Below, piece by piece: positions 1 through 8,485 of a stretch of DNA of 64,000 nucleotides. This DNA is from Verrucomicrobiota bacterium. GTDB taxonomy: Bacteria; Chlamydiota; Chlamydiia; Chlamydiales; Rhabdochlamydiaceae. A program made the position numbers and the translations under genes. The stretch lies in contig JAFEGH010000009.1 in assembly GCA_018240065.1 (NCBI GenBank), forward strand, positions 124,001-188,000. Direction: 5' to 3'. The notes under the pieces are model-generated. The model saw only the letters and a program-made list of their open reading frames with translations, was not told the DNA's origin and ran no database searches. Numbering within the stretch: position 1 is the first letter of the stretch; each line of letters starts with the position of its first letter.

Positions 1-1441
1 AGAAAGAAAAAGATTTCGCGGTCGCGATCGTCGCGCTGCAAAGAACCGAAGTGCGCTGCTGGGAAAAAAGATGCTCTGTGAGAAAGGCGGAGATGTCCAG
101 GGCTGCATCGACCAGGATGACGTTGGAGCCGTTGCTCTCAAACCATCTCACCCTCTTTTCCTTCGGTTCATCCTGGGTAAACTGCTCGAGAAACGCGGAG
201 CATTGCTCCAGTCTCTGCGCAATCGCCTGGATCTCGAGGAGATGAATCGAGAGCTTCTCATAAAAAGAGGCGCCCTTGAACTCTTCTAAATCTGTGAGAA
301 TACCGTTTAACATCTGAGAGAGGCGCTGGATCTCTTCGGCAAGATTCAGAAGAGACTTGACAATTGTTTCCTTCCAGAAGGGATTTTCAGAGACGCCGTC
401 GGTGATCCTTTTTTTCGATTCCTTCTCTTTAAAGAATGGCTTGTCCGCAAGATGCGTTTCGAAGAAATGGGAGAGTTCTGCGAATGCCTCTTCCAATTGA
501 GTTTGGCACACCCTTTTTTGGGCGGGGATGTCGATTTCCAGCTTTTGCAGCAGCGTCGGAGGAATCGCCGAAAGAACAGACAGCTCCTGGCGCAGCAGCA
601 TCAGCCGTGAGCGCTCCGGATGGGAGTCGGAATGCAGTTTGGCCAGCTGGCGCAGGAAGGCGATCCTTTCGAACCTCTGCGCAAAACTCTCGAGGGCGAT
701 GTCCTCCAGGTTGTGCGCTTCATCAATCACAAGCCGGTTGTAAAGAGGAAGGATCGATTCCTGTCCGGGATTGCGCCGTCGCTTCTCGATGTCCGCGAGG
801 AGCAAGTGATGATTGACAATCAAAATCTGTGAATCGGCAGCCTCTTTGCGCGCTTTAAAAAAGAAGCACTCTTTGTAATGGGGACAGTGGACATGGTTGC
901 ATGCTTCCCCTTCCGCCGCCACTTTTTCCCAGGTTGCTGGAGAAACAGGAAAAGGGATATCGGATCTGGAACCTTCGTTCGTCTTTTCAGACCACTGCTC
1001 GATCGCCTGCACTTCCTTCGTCTCCTCCATGGAGAACAGCAAAGGCTGGTCCTGAAGCTCGCGGAGTTTTCTCAGGCAAAGATAGTTGCCCATCCCTTTG
1101 ACGAGACAGGCCTTCAGATCGACATCCATTGTTTTAAGTAAAAACGGGATATCTTTGAGGAGGAGCTGCTCCTGGAGTGCAATAGTATGAGTGGTGATGA
1201 CCGTCTTCTCTTGATGCTTCAAGGCCCAGTAGACGGCCGGGACGAGATAGGCGAGGCTCTTGCCGGTACCGGTGCCCGCTTCGATCAGAGCGATGCTGTC
1301 TTCCTGATAGGCGTCGAGGATGCGCAGAGACATCTCTTTCTGGCCTACGCGCTCTTCGTAATTTTTGAGTGAGCGGCTTAAAAGGCCGCCCTCGGAAAAG
1401 ATCAGCGCGAGAAGCTGCTGCTTCGAATTCTTTTCCTTCAC
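1..1441 (-). CDS. dinG: DinG/Rad3-like ATP-dependent DNA helicase, C-terminus off the left edge
   Basis: This is an SF2 helicase of the XPD/DinG family, expected to unwind 5'-to-3' at damaged or structured DNA. It was read directly from the minus strand, starting at GTG 1441, with AGAAGG six bases upstream; about 480 codons lie inside the window. Visible motifs, in order, are Walker A (EAGTGTGKS, about residue 55), an iron-sulphur-type cysteine set (NYLCL, then CNHVHCPHYKEC), VIDEAHNLED (the DEAH box) and, near the edge, VLCSATIATAKSF, the motif that opens the second helicase domain. The remainder of helicase domain 2 is outside the window. The gene lies 30 bp behind rpoD on the same strand and is probably co-transcribed. 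The Fe-S helicase family is secure; DinG rather than another Rad3-like branch is less certain. Confidence 0.85.
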   Translation of the reverse strand, partial: MKEKNSKQQLLALIFSEGGLLSRSLKNYEERVGQKEMSLRILDAYQEDSIALIEAGTGTGKSLAYLVPAVYWALKHQEKTVITTHTIALQEQLLLKDIPFLLKTMDVDLKACLVKGMGNYLCLRKLRELQDQPLLFSMEETKEVQAIEQWSEKTNEGSRSDIPFPVSPATWEKVAAEGEACNHVHCPHYKECFFFKARKEAADSQILIVNHHLLLADIEKRRRNPGQESILPLYNRLVIDEAHNLEDIALESFAQRFERIAFLRQLAKLHSDSHPERSRLMLLRQELSVLSAIPPTLLQKLEIDIPAQKRVCQTQLEEAFAELSHFFETHLADKPFFKEKESKKRITDGVSENPFWKETIVKSLLNLAEEIQRLSQMLNGILTDLEEFKGASFYEKLSIHLLEIQAIAQRLEQCSAFLEQFTQDEPKEKRVRWFESNGSNVILVDAALDISAFLTEHLFSQQRTSVLCSATIATAKSFSF

Positions 1442-1471
1442 GGCGGCCTTCTGTTAGTAAGAGAGACTAGT

Positions 1472-3136
1472 TTATTCTTCTTCGAGCAAGTCGAGGAACG
1501 CCTGCAACTGTTTTGCTCGCGTCGGGTGGCGCATCTTGCGGAGAGCCTTTGCCTCGATCTGACGGACGCGTTCGCGAGTGACCTTGAAGCGGACGCCGAC
1601 TTCTTCCAGTGTCTTAGGCTTGCCGTCAAGCAGGCCAAAGCGCTCGATAAGGACGGTGCGCTCGCGGTCGGTGAGCGTCGAGAGGACTTCATTCATCTTG
1701 TCTTTGAGGATTGCGTAGCCTGTCGCTTCAGCAGGAGATTCGATCGCGGTGTCTTCGAGGAAGTCGCCAAACTGGCTCTCCCCTCCATCGCCCACTTCCG
1801 CCTGCAGAGAGATCGGATGCTGCGCGATCTTGTAGATCTCGCGGACGCGCTCTGGCGTCAGTCCCAGTTCGTTTGCCAATTCTTCCGGAGTCGGCTCGCG
1901 CCCTGTCTCCATCATCAGCTTTTTGGCTCCGCGCAGAACTTTATTAATAGTCTCGATCATGTGCACAGGGATACGGATCGTGCGCGCCTGATCGGCGATC
2001 GCACGGGTCACAGCCTGGCGGATCCACCATGTTGCGTAAGTAGAGAATTTGTATCCTCTGCGGTATTCGAATTTTTCGACCGCTTTCATCAGGCCCATGT
2101 TCCCTTCCTGAATAAGGTCGAGGAAAGAAAGGCCGCGGTTGGTGTATTTCTTGGCGATCGAGATAACGAGGCGCAGGTTGGACTCGACCATTTCGCGCTT
2201 GGCTTCCTGGCTCTTGTCCATCCAGCGCTGAAGCATGCGGACGTCTTTCTTGAACTCGTCGAGGGAGCGGCCGGCGGCAAGCTCGCGCTTAGCCAGTTTT
2301 CTTCGGACAGCGGCGAGTTTTGCGGCGGCGAACTTGTTTTTCTCGGCCCTTGGAACGAGTTCCTGCACTTCTTTTTCCAGCGTGAGGAATCGATCATAGG
2401 CGTTGAGGATCACCTCGCCGAAGTCTTCAATAATATTATGGCGGCAGTGCATGCGCCTGAGGTAAGCCTGCGTGCGGATGCGGCATTTCTCGATCTCTTC
2501 AGAAATTCTGACCTTGTCGATTTTCTTCGTGTCGGGGTTGAAGAGGTCGAAGAGGAATTTTTCCAGCGTACGGTCTTCCTGACGCAGAAGCTGGGCGAGC
2601 TTGGGCAGCATCGCGAAGTAGAGGTTTTTATCGGAGACTTCCTTTTCGGCGATGATCTTGTCGAAACGCTCTTTGCTCGTGATCAGATAATTGCCAATAG
2701 AGATAGCTTCCCGAGTAGAGTAGCGGAACCGCATGATGATCTTTTCGATCTGGATCTGCGCCTTCTCAATCCTCTTGGAGATCTCGACTTCCTCTTCTCG
2801 GGTAAGAAGGGGGACGGAGCCCATCTCTTTAAGGTACATGCGGACAGGATCGTCCGAAGTCCCTTCGGGGCGCTTGGTGATCCCTTCAAGCTCCTTTGCC
2901 TCTTTCTTGCGCTCTTTTTGTCTTTCGACTTCCGCCTGGTTCAGGACCTGGATGTCCATGCCGCTCAAGAAGATCAACACCTGGTCGATCTGTTCGGCGG
3001 AATCGAAGGTCATCGGCAAAATTTCATTGATCTCTTCGTATGTGATGAAACCCTGCTCTTTCGCAATAGCGACGAGCTCTTCCACTTTTTGCTGATGCTG
3101 CTGACTGAATAGATTGCTGAACGAACCTTTTGCCAT
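1472..3136 (-). CDS. rpoD: Primary RNA polymerase sigma factor (sigma-66/RpoD)
   Basis: This is the housekeeping sigma factor that directs RNA polymerase to promoters. The 554-residue protein has a short chlamydial region 1.1, the region 1.2 stretch [10 protein letters not shown], a non-conserved insert, the core region 2 ([16 protein letters not shown], then [14 protein letters not shown], which reads the -10 box), region 3 (HMIETINKV) and region 4.2 ([28 protein letters not shown]), the helix-turn-helix that reads the -35 box. It closely resembles the C. trachomatis sigma-66 I know. The frame can be extended to a TTG at 3163, but I chose ATG 3136, which has GGAAG just upstream. A consensus-like promoter precedes it. 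A 528-codon open frame on the opposite strand is a composition artefact. Confidence 0.97.
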   Translation of the reverse strand: MAKGSFSNLFSQQHQQKVEELVAIAKEQGFITYEEINEILPMTFDSAEQIDQVLIFLSGMDIQVLNQAEVERQKERKKEAKELEGITKRPEGTSDDPVRMYLKEMGSVPLLTREEEVEISKRIEKAQIQIEKIIMRFRYSTREAISIGNYLITSKERFDKIIAEKEVSDKNLYFAMLPKLAQLLRQEDRTLEKFLFDLFNPDTKKIDKVRISEEIEKCRIRTQAYLRRMHCRHNIIEDFGEVILNAYDRFLTLEKEVQELVPRAEKNKFAAAKLAAVRRKLAKRELAAGRSLDEFKKDVRMLQRWMDKSQEAKREMVESNLRLVISIAKKYTNRGLSFLDLIQEGNMGLMKAVEKFEYRRGYKFSTYATWWIRQAVTRAIADQARTIRIPVHMIETINKVLRGAKKLMMETGREPTPEELANELGLTPERVREIYKIAQHPISLQAEVGDGGESQFGDFLEDTAIESPAEATGYAILKDKMNEVLSTLTDRERTVLIERFGLLDGKPKTLEEVGVRFKVTRERVRQIEAKALRKMRHPTRAKQLQAFLDLLEEE

Positions 3137-3268
3137 GATCTTCCGAATTAGGACGGTGTTCAAATCGGCTAGCGCCGGGATGACGACTGCGACGGCGATC
3201 CGCCTCGCTGGCCACCCTCTGGCTGTTTCTCGAAATTGAACAATGCCCGGTTTACCTCAAACCCGCAA

Positions 3269-3297
3269 ATTTTGAGGGGAAAGTTTCTTATTGTCAA
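3269..3297 (-). promoter_or_regulatory. rpoD promoter, sigma-66 type
   Basis: On the minus strand, TTGACA (3297-3292) is separated by 17 bases from CAAAAT (3274-3269). The -35 box is a perfect consensus match and the -10 box matches at four of six bases. It lies about 130 bp upstream of the preferred rpoD start. Confidence 0.6.
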
Positions 3298-3318
3298 GCT
3301 GATCTCTACTTTATTAAC

Positions 3319-4203
3319 ATGGTGAGAATTTATTTAAAAACAAAATCGATGCAGTTATACGCCTTCGACAACGCCTTTCCGATCAGCGCATCCAAAGCGG
3401 AAAAGGGGAAGGATTACCATTGCCCCGAGTGTTCCGCGAAAGTCCGCATCCGCGGCGGGCCTTCCAGACAAACCCATTTTTACCACATAAACGTCCCTAA
3501 AAATTGCCGCCAGCATCAGAAAAGCCTGGAGCATCTGCAATTACAATTAAAACTTTTTAACCTGATCGGCGGCGTTGGGGTGCAGATCGAGTCCCCGTTC
3601 CCCTCCATCCAAAGGATCGCCGACGTAGCCTGGCATGGAAAAAAGATCGTCTTTGAAATCCAGTGCTCCCCCATTTCCCTGGAAGAGGCGCAGTGCCGAA
3701 TTCTCGATTACCAGAGTTTAGGATACGAAGTCATCTGGATCCTGCATGACAGGCAATTTAACCGGACGGCGCTTTCGGCAGCTGAAAATTATTTGAGGAC
3801 GACCCCTTGTTATTTTTCCAACATCGACAAAACAGGCGCTGGAATTGTGTATGATCAATTCGATGTTCTCAGGGGAAGCAGGCGTTCGTTCAAAGGCCCG
3901 CCGCTTCCTATCGCTCCGACAAAAATCTCTCACCTGCCCCCGCTATCAAACCCTGATCTGGGCCTGCCCCAAATAGTTCTGCAGAGGCTGACGAAATGGA
4001 AATGCTATGCCGAAGGAGACCTGCTTCACAGGCTGCTTAAAGAAGGCAATCTTTCCCAAGCCGCAAAAAAAATGATATCGATGGAGGCAGGAGCGCAAAA
4101 ACAAAAAAAAACGGCGGAAGCGAAAAAACTTCCAATCAAGGAGCTGATCGTGAAAAGCTACCAATCTCTTCTCGACTGGGTTTTAAATAAATTAACCCAT
4201 TAA
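3319..4203 (+). CDS. CoiA-like competence/nuclease-family protein
   Basis: The 294-residue protein has the CoiA layout: a zinc-ribbon-like N-terminus (CPEC, then HFYH and CRQHQKSLEHL) followed by a core that resembles a restriction-endonuclease fold (RIADVAW, then VFEIQCS, with the D and E-x-Q spaced as in PD-(D/E)XK enzymes, then a helix and VIWILHD). CoiA proteins are needed for processing or recombining incoming DNA in competent Gram-positive bacteria; here the role is unproven. CoiA proteins usually begin right before the zinc ribbon, so ATG 3349 (MQLYAFDNAF) may be the true start. A TTGTCA/TATTAA pair at 3291-3317 would place the transcript start downstream of ATG 3319, which agrees. The 3' end overlaps the convergent neighbour by 12 bp. 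Confidence 0.6.
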   Translation: MVRIYLKTKSMQLYAFDNAFPISASKAEKGKDYHCPECSAKVRIRGGPSRQTHFYHINVPKNCRQHQKSLEHLQLQLKLFNLIGGVGVQIESPFPSIQRIADVAWHGKKIVFEIQCSPISLEEAQCRILDYQSLGYEVIWILHDRQFNRTALSAAENYLRTTPCYFSNIDKTGAGIVYDQFDVLRGSRRSFKGPPLPIAPTKISHLPPLSNPDLGLPQIVLQRLTKWKCYAEGDLLHRLLKEGNLSQAAKKMISMEAGAQKQKKTAEAKKLPIKELIVKSYQSLLDWVLNKLTH

Positions 4204-4644
4204 TCTTACGAGCATCCCTCTAGCGAAGTAAAAATAGGCGAAGACTCCAACTGTGAGCAATGCCTGCAGACAGGGCTTTTGCGGGAACTCTCTCTCGAGG
4301 CTGGAAATGTCCGGATTTCCCTCACGATACCAGGTGTCCCAGCGCCTGGCGCCCAGCAGCTTGACATAATTTTCCGCGGCGAAGCGGTTCATGAACTGAG
4401 GGTTTTCAAAAATTGTCTTTCCAGTGTAGGTATTCCCGGACACCTCAAATCGGTAGTCGGCCTCGATAGCAAAGCGGGACGAGGAAAGATCTCTCACCTG
4501 CAGGTTCGTGATGGACGCAGGCGTATGCGCGTTAAGCCGGATGAATTTCCAGCTCCCTGCCATAGCAACCCCGGTAAACCAGAGGGCGATTCCACCGGAA
4601 ATGACTAGCAAGACTACCCAGAGCCGAAAGAGATTTTGCGCCAT
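4192..4644 (-). CDS. Small membrane protein, DUF3592-like
   Basis: The protein has 150 residues. A hydrophobic segment spans about residues 8-29 (LWVVLLVISGGIALWFTGVA), a soluble beta-rich middle follows (ADYRFEVSGNTYTGKTIF, then VKLLGARRWDTWYREGNPD), and a second hydrophobic segment lies near the C-terminus (LLTVGVFAYFYFARG). This arrangement, with a Tyr-rich strand plus a turn like YREGNPD between two membrane helices, is typical of DUF3592 proteins, whose function is unknown. A GAGG lies upstream of the ATG. The gene sits between rpoD and rpsT and overlaps the CoiA-like gene tail to tail. Confidence 0.6.
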   Translation of the reverse strand: MAQNLFRLWVVLLVISGGIALWFTGVAMAGSWKFIRLNAHTPASITNLQVRDLSSSRFAIEADYRFEVSGNTYTGKTIFENPQFMNRFAAENYVKLLGARRWDTWYREGNPDISSLEREFPQKPCLQALLTVGVFAYFYFARGMLVRLMG

Positions 4645-4728
4645 TTTCCAGACCTCGATTTAAGAAAAGTTTTACCATCATGCCGACGACGAGCGCCCCT
4701 TAACATGAGTTATGGGGGAAATTCGGTT

Positions 4729-4757
4729 TTGACGAATTATGGCAAGACGGTTATATT
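4729..4757 (+). promoter_or_regulatory. rpsT promoter, sigma-66 type
   Basis: TTGACG (4729-4734) and TATATT (4752-4757) are separated by exactly 17 bases, each matching consensus at five of six positions. The implied transcript would have a leader of roughly 90 bases before rpsT, long enough for autoregulation by S20, although no specific structure was resolved. Confidence 0.75.
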
Positions 4758-4851
4758 ACTTTCCATCTGAAATTGAGAACGTCAAAATCTCATTGGTTTC
4801 GATATGATTGGGTTTTTGAACGCTCTTTAGAATTCTTAAGGAAATGCTCAT

Positions 4852-5154
4852 ATGGCAGACGATAAAAAAGAAAATGGCAAAGGCAAGAAGCCAAGAAAGC
4901 CGACAGCCCTGAAAAGAGACGAACAAAGCCTGAAGCGCAACCTGCGCAACCGCTCTTTCAAATCAAAAGTTACCACAGCAGTCCGCGTCTTCGAAGACTC
5001 AGTGACTAAAAAAGACGCCACAGGCGCCAAAGCAAAATTGAGCGATGTTTACAGCTTGATGGACAAAGGCGTTAAAAAAGGCATTTACAAAATGAACAAG
5101 GCTAACCGCGTCAAATCCCGCCTCAACGCAAAAGCCAAACAAATTTCCGCTTAA
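4852..5154 (+). CDS. rpsT: 30S ribosomal protein S20
   Basis: S20 binds 16S rRNA early in 30S assembly. The 100-residue, strongly basic, helical protein has the usual S20 pattern (RNRSFKSKVTTAVRVFE, then YSLMDKGVKKGIYKMNKANRVKSRLNAKA). It is longer than most at the N-terminus because of a Lys-rich stretch (DDKKENGKGKKPRK). The start ATG follows TAAGGAA. It has its own promoter and a rho-independent terminator, so it is probably monocistronic. Its proximity to rpoD matches the Chlamydia order. Confidence 0.95.
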   Translation: MADDKKENGKGKKPRKPTALKRDEQSLKRNLRNRSFKSKVTTAVRVFEDSVTKKDATGAKAKLSDVYSLMDKGVKKGIYKMNKANRVKSRLNAKAKQISA

Positions 5155-5161
5155 ATTTTTT

Positions 5162-5195
5162 AGCCCCGATCTCTCGATTGGGGCTTCTTTTCTTT
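5162..5195 (+). terminator. Rho-independent terminator of rpsT
   Basis: AGCCCCGATC (5162-5171) pairs with GATTGGGGCT (5176-5185), with one G-T pair and a TCTC loop, followed by TTCTTTTCTTT. It lies directly after the rpsT stop. Confidence 0.9.
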
Positions 5196-5238
5196 CTCCA
5201 TTGCCAGCGACCCCTATCAAGCGTTTTTAATGTCACGG

Positions 5239-6714
5239 CTAAGGGGCGCCTGAGTAGTTCACTAGAAAACCGCAGATCTCATCTTCGATTTTCGTCTTAT
5301 ATTCGCTTGCCTTTCCCGTAAAGCCATTCTGAAGGATCGAAAAAGCCAGCGTCTCACCGTCATTGGTCGTCAAATACCCTGAAAGAGAAGAGATCCCTGT
5401 CATCGAGCCTGTCTTTGCGCGCACTTTCCCTTTCATTCCAGCTCTGCCCATCCGGTCGATAAGCGTCCCGTCGACCCCTGAAATAGGCAATGCTGACACA
5501 AACTCGCTGCAGCAATTGAATTGTGAGTGCATCCAGGTAAGGAACTCGACAAATTGGCGCGCCGAGATCAGGTTATAGCGAGACAGACCGCTGCCATCGA
5601 GCACGACCATTTTTTCTACATTCATGCCGACAGTTGCTGCCAAAAACTCGCGGACGGCCTGGGATCCCTTCTGCCATGTTCCAGGGGCACCATACTTCTT
5701 CTCGCCGATCTTCTTGAACAGGCAGTCTGCATATAAATTGTCCGATGACTTCATCATTTCCTCAACGAGGAGGGACAAGGAGCGGGACACGTGGGTCCCC
5801 AGAAGAAGCGCGCCCTGCGGAGTCGCCTTGACGGCAATCTTTCCTTTGAACGCAAAACCAGCCTTGATCAGGATGTCGCGGAAAACATGTCCGGTGTAAA
5901 GATGGGGGTCTTCGACGGGGATCATAAAGTGCAGAGCCTCCTTTGCCGATGAGACCTGCCCTTTGACTTCGATCACGTTCTCCCTTTGCATCCATCTTCG
6001 CTCGACGCTCAGATTGTCCTCTTCCTCGGTCGTCACTGCGCGGTTTTCCAAAACAATGAAATCAGTCTTGGGGTGAACGTAGACAAGGGGAGCCTTACCG
6101 TAATGCTCAGCCGGCTTTACCCAGACATCGACACAGCTGTGATTGAGCGTGAGCGCATCCATTGGTGAGTTCCAGCGGTTTGCCCCTTCATCCCACATCC
6201 AGCCCGGCCCCTGGCTGACCCCATCGAATAGTGTGTTATCAACATACAGGTCTCCCTCGATCTTTTGGATATTGTTCAATTTCAACTGAAAGACTAGCTC
6301 CTCCAGATCGCGAAAAGCCAGCTCGGGATCTCCCGATCCCTGCAAAAAAAGGTTTCCCTTCAATGTCTTCTGCTCGATCTTCCCGTCGGTGAACATTTTT
6401 GTTTCAAAGCGATAGTCGACGCCGAGCTCATGCAGAGCGGCGGCTCCTGTAATCATTTTAAGGCAGCTGGCAGGGACAAAGAGATGCTGCGGAATTTTTT
6501 GGTAGAGCCTCTTGCCTGTGGTCATCGATACCACCTCGATGCCGACGTGGACATCAGATGCTTCTTCCCGAAGGATCTTTTCGATCCCGCTGTGAAGAGC
6601 GCTCGTCTGCTCTTTACTGGATCTCTTTGACTCTTTTGCTAAACAGGGGGAACACAAAAGAACAAAAATCAGGAATAGTGCTGAACTCTGTATCGACTTT
6701 CTCATTGCAACCAT
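5239..6714 (-). CDS. dacB: D-alanyl-D-alanine carboxypeptidase/endopeptidase, PBP4 family (peptidase S13)
   Basis: This periplasmic serine enzyme would trim or cleave peptidoglycan stem peptides. The 491-residue protein has an N-terminal signal peptide (hydrophobic FLIFVLLCSPCLA, about residues 14-26) and the three penicillin-binding motifs at S13 spacing: SCLK (S83-K86), SDN (S324-N326) and KTG (K434-G436). The long stretch between the first two motifs, with the strand GNLFLQGSGDP, is characteristic of class C PBP4. Two in-frame ATGs (6714 and 6705) are possible and neither has a strong ribosome site. A functional PBP4 fits the thin septal peptidoglycan found in environmental chlamydiae. A short copy of the palindromic repeat lies just upstream, between this gene and recD. 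Confidence 0.88.
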   Translation of the reverse strand: MVAMRKSIQSSALFLIFVLLCSPCLAKESKRSSKEQTSALHSGIEKILREEASDVHVGIEVVSMTTGKRLYQKIPQHLFVPASCLKMITGAAALHELGVDYRFETKMFTDGKIEQKTLKGNLFLQGSGDPELAFRDLEELVFQLKLNNIQKIEGDLYVDNTLFDGVSQGPGWMWDEGANRWNSPMDALTLNHSCVDVWVKPAEHYGKAPLVYVHPKTDFIVLENRAVTTEEEDNLSVERRWMQRENVIEVKGQVSSAKEALHFMIPVEDPHLYTGHVFRDILIKAGFAFKGKIAVKATPQGALLLGTHVSRSLSLLVEEMMKSSDNLYADCLFKKIGEKKYGAPGTWQKGSQAVREFLAATVGMNVEKMVVLDGSGLSRYNLISARQFVEFLTWMHSQFNCCSEFVSALPISGVDGTLIDRMGRAGMKGKVRAKTGSMTGISSLSGYLTTNDGETLAFSILQNGFTGKASEYKTKIEDEICGFLVNYSGAP

Positions 6715-6723
6715 CGCTTAAGT

Positions 6724-6759
6724 TATACCCAAAACCAAGTTTTGAAGTGGTTTGGGTAT
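6724..6759. repeat. Short copy of the dispersed palindromic repeat
   Basis: ATACCCAAA (6725-6733) and TTTGGGTAT (6751-6759) are perfect inverted arms around a 17-base centre. Read on the minus strand, it matches the terminal unit of the long copies at 31855 and 49187. It begins four bases after the recD stop. Confidence 0.8.
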
Positions 6760-6763
6760 CTCG

Positions 6764-8485
6764 TCATGATCGCTTCAGTCTGACACTGAGGCCCGATATT
6801 TTTCTAGAGCTGATTGCAATCGCCTGAAGAAGAAGGGGCTTGGCACCGGCAATTGAGACTTTGCGCCTGGCCCGCGTCACGGCAGTATAGAGGACCTCTC
6901 TACCAAAGAGTTCCGATCCGGTTGGAACAAGGATGAGCGCTTCATCATATTCGCTGCCCTGGCTCTTATGCACAGAGAGGCAATAACTGTACTCAAATGA
7001 GGAGAGAGCAAGCGCGGAGATCCGTCTATAGCCTCCCTTACGGTCGTGAAAAAGGGCGTAATCGTCGACATGAAAATGCCTTAAGGAAAAGTCAGAGGAG
7101 ACTTTCCGCACGAGAAATCCCAAATCCCCGTTATAGAGTTCGAGTGCGTGGTCATTGCGGGCGATCATGATGGGTGCAGCCCACCAAGCGCCATCGACTG
7201 CCGCTTTCAAATACTGATTCAGGAAATACCGGTTGAGTGCATCGACCCCGAGTGGCCCTTTGCGCATGCACGATAGAATGCTGAAGGCGCCAAGCCTGGC
7301 CATGAGTTGCTCAAGGGAGGGCGTTTCTGAAAACGCAGACGGAAACCGGTCTTTGCAGCGGTTCCACAGCTCGGCTGCGAGCTGAGACGATGTCTTCCTC
7401 TCTTCTTCCAGATCGGTCCATTCGATATCGGGATTTGCGCCAAGGAACTCCAACGCGGCCTCTGAGCTTCCTGCCTGGATATACTTTGCAAGCGTCAGAA
7501 TTTCGGCGCGGTCGGAACGCAGGCATTCCGTAAGCTGGGTCGCGGGATAGACATTGGCATCGAGGAGATCGGCGAAGATGCTGCCGGCCTCGACAGGAGG
7601 AAGCTGGTCTTTGTCGCCAATTAAAATCAGCCGAGCGCCATCTAAAACGGAGGCGAGCAGGCGGGAAAAGATTTTAGCGTCAATCATCGAGCATTCGTCG
7701 ACGATGATCAAATCGGCGTAAAGAGGAGTAATCTCTTCTTCATGCAAACTTCCCTTGATCCCGAGAATGGAGTGGAGGGTTCCAGAGCGAAAAGATGTTT
7801 CAGCCCCAAGGGCCTTTCTCAAATTTCCTTCCAGTTGCGCCACAGCCTTCCCGGTTGGAGCTGCGAGGATGATGCGGAAATGTTTTTTTTGCTCTGCATC
7901 AAGAGAAGAGAGGCAGGCTTTGACAATTTCGGAGGCGGTGAAGGTCTTGCCGGTTCCGGGGCCGCCGGTAAGAAAGGAAACGGAATTCTCGATCCCTTTT
8001 GCCACAGCCTGCTTTTGCGTGGAGTTCAAACGTCCATCGGAAGTCCACTTGGATAGAACAATCGACGGAGTCTTTCCGCACAACCGCTCCAAATGAGAGA
8101 GGATCGCCGTTTCATACATCCAGTTTTTTTGCAGGTAATACTGATTTTGCAAACGGCAAATCCAGGCACTGCATCGACCCTGTGGATTATCGGCAATTGC
8201 CTGATGGGGAAATGTGGATGCCCCGCGGAGGAGGAGTTGTGACATGGTTGGGATCTCGACGATCCCCAATTGTTTGAGAGAATGTGCAAGGGCGTCAACA
8301 GAGATGTCCAAGGTCAAGTGCCCCTGGCGAGAGAGGGCGAATAGTATCGCCAGCAATGCCGCATGCTCTTCCTGATCGCTTCCCAGCTTTTTGAGGACAC
8401 TTGCAGCAAAGGCAAGGTCGACAAAGGCAAGCGATCCTTGCTCGCTACATTTTTTGAGTGTTGCCCATCGTTCAAATTCTTTCAT
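6764..8485 (-). CDS. recD: Exodeoxyribonuclease V alpha subunit RecD
   Basis: RecD is the 5'-to-3' motor of RecBCD, which processes double-strand breaks. The protein has 573 residues from ATG 8485, which overlaps the recB stop as ATGA; the frame extends upstream to 8557 but that part lies inside recB. It has a Walker A motif (GGPGTGKT, residues 174-181), a DECSMID Walker B, and the late SF1 motifs VHKSQGSEYDEALI and AVTRARRKV. It is the third gene of a recC-recB-recD operon. No promoter of its own is visible. Confidence 0.95.
   Translation of the reverse strand: MKEFERWATLKKCSEQGSLAFVDLAFAASVLKKLGSDQEEHAALLAILFALSRQGHLTLDISVDALAHSLKQLGIVEIPTMSQLLLRGASTFPHQAIADNPQGRCSAWICRLQNQYYLQKNWMYETAILSHLERLCGKTPSIVLSKWTSDGRLNSTQKQAVAKGIENSVSFLTGGPGTGKTFTASEIVKACLSSLDAEQKKHFRIILAAPTGKAVAQLEGNLRKALGAETSFRSGTLHSILGIKGSLHEEEITPLYADLIIVDECSMIDAKIFSRLLASVLDGARLILIGDKDQLPPVEAGSIFADLLDANVYPATQLTECLRSDRAEILTLAKYIQAGSSEAALEFLGANPDIEWTDLEEERKTSSQLAAELWNRCKDRFPSAFSETPSLEQLMARLGAFSILSCMRKGPLGVDALNRYFLNQYLKAAVDGAWWAAPIMIARNDHALELYNGDLGFLVRKVSSDFSLRHFHVDDYALFHDRKGGYRRISALALSSFEYSYCLSVHKSQGSEYDEALILVPTGSELFGREVLYTAVTRARRKVSIAGAKPLLLQAIAISSRKISGLSVRLKRS

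Noticed and set aside
1526..3112. 528-codon open frame on the plus strand across rpoD
   Set aside because: It is antisense to a clear sigma factor; codon bias of rpoD leaves the opposite frame open. The translation has no recognisable motif.
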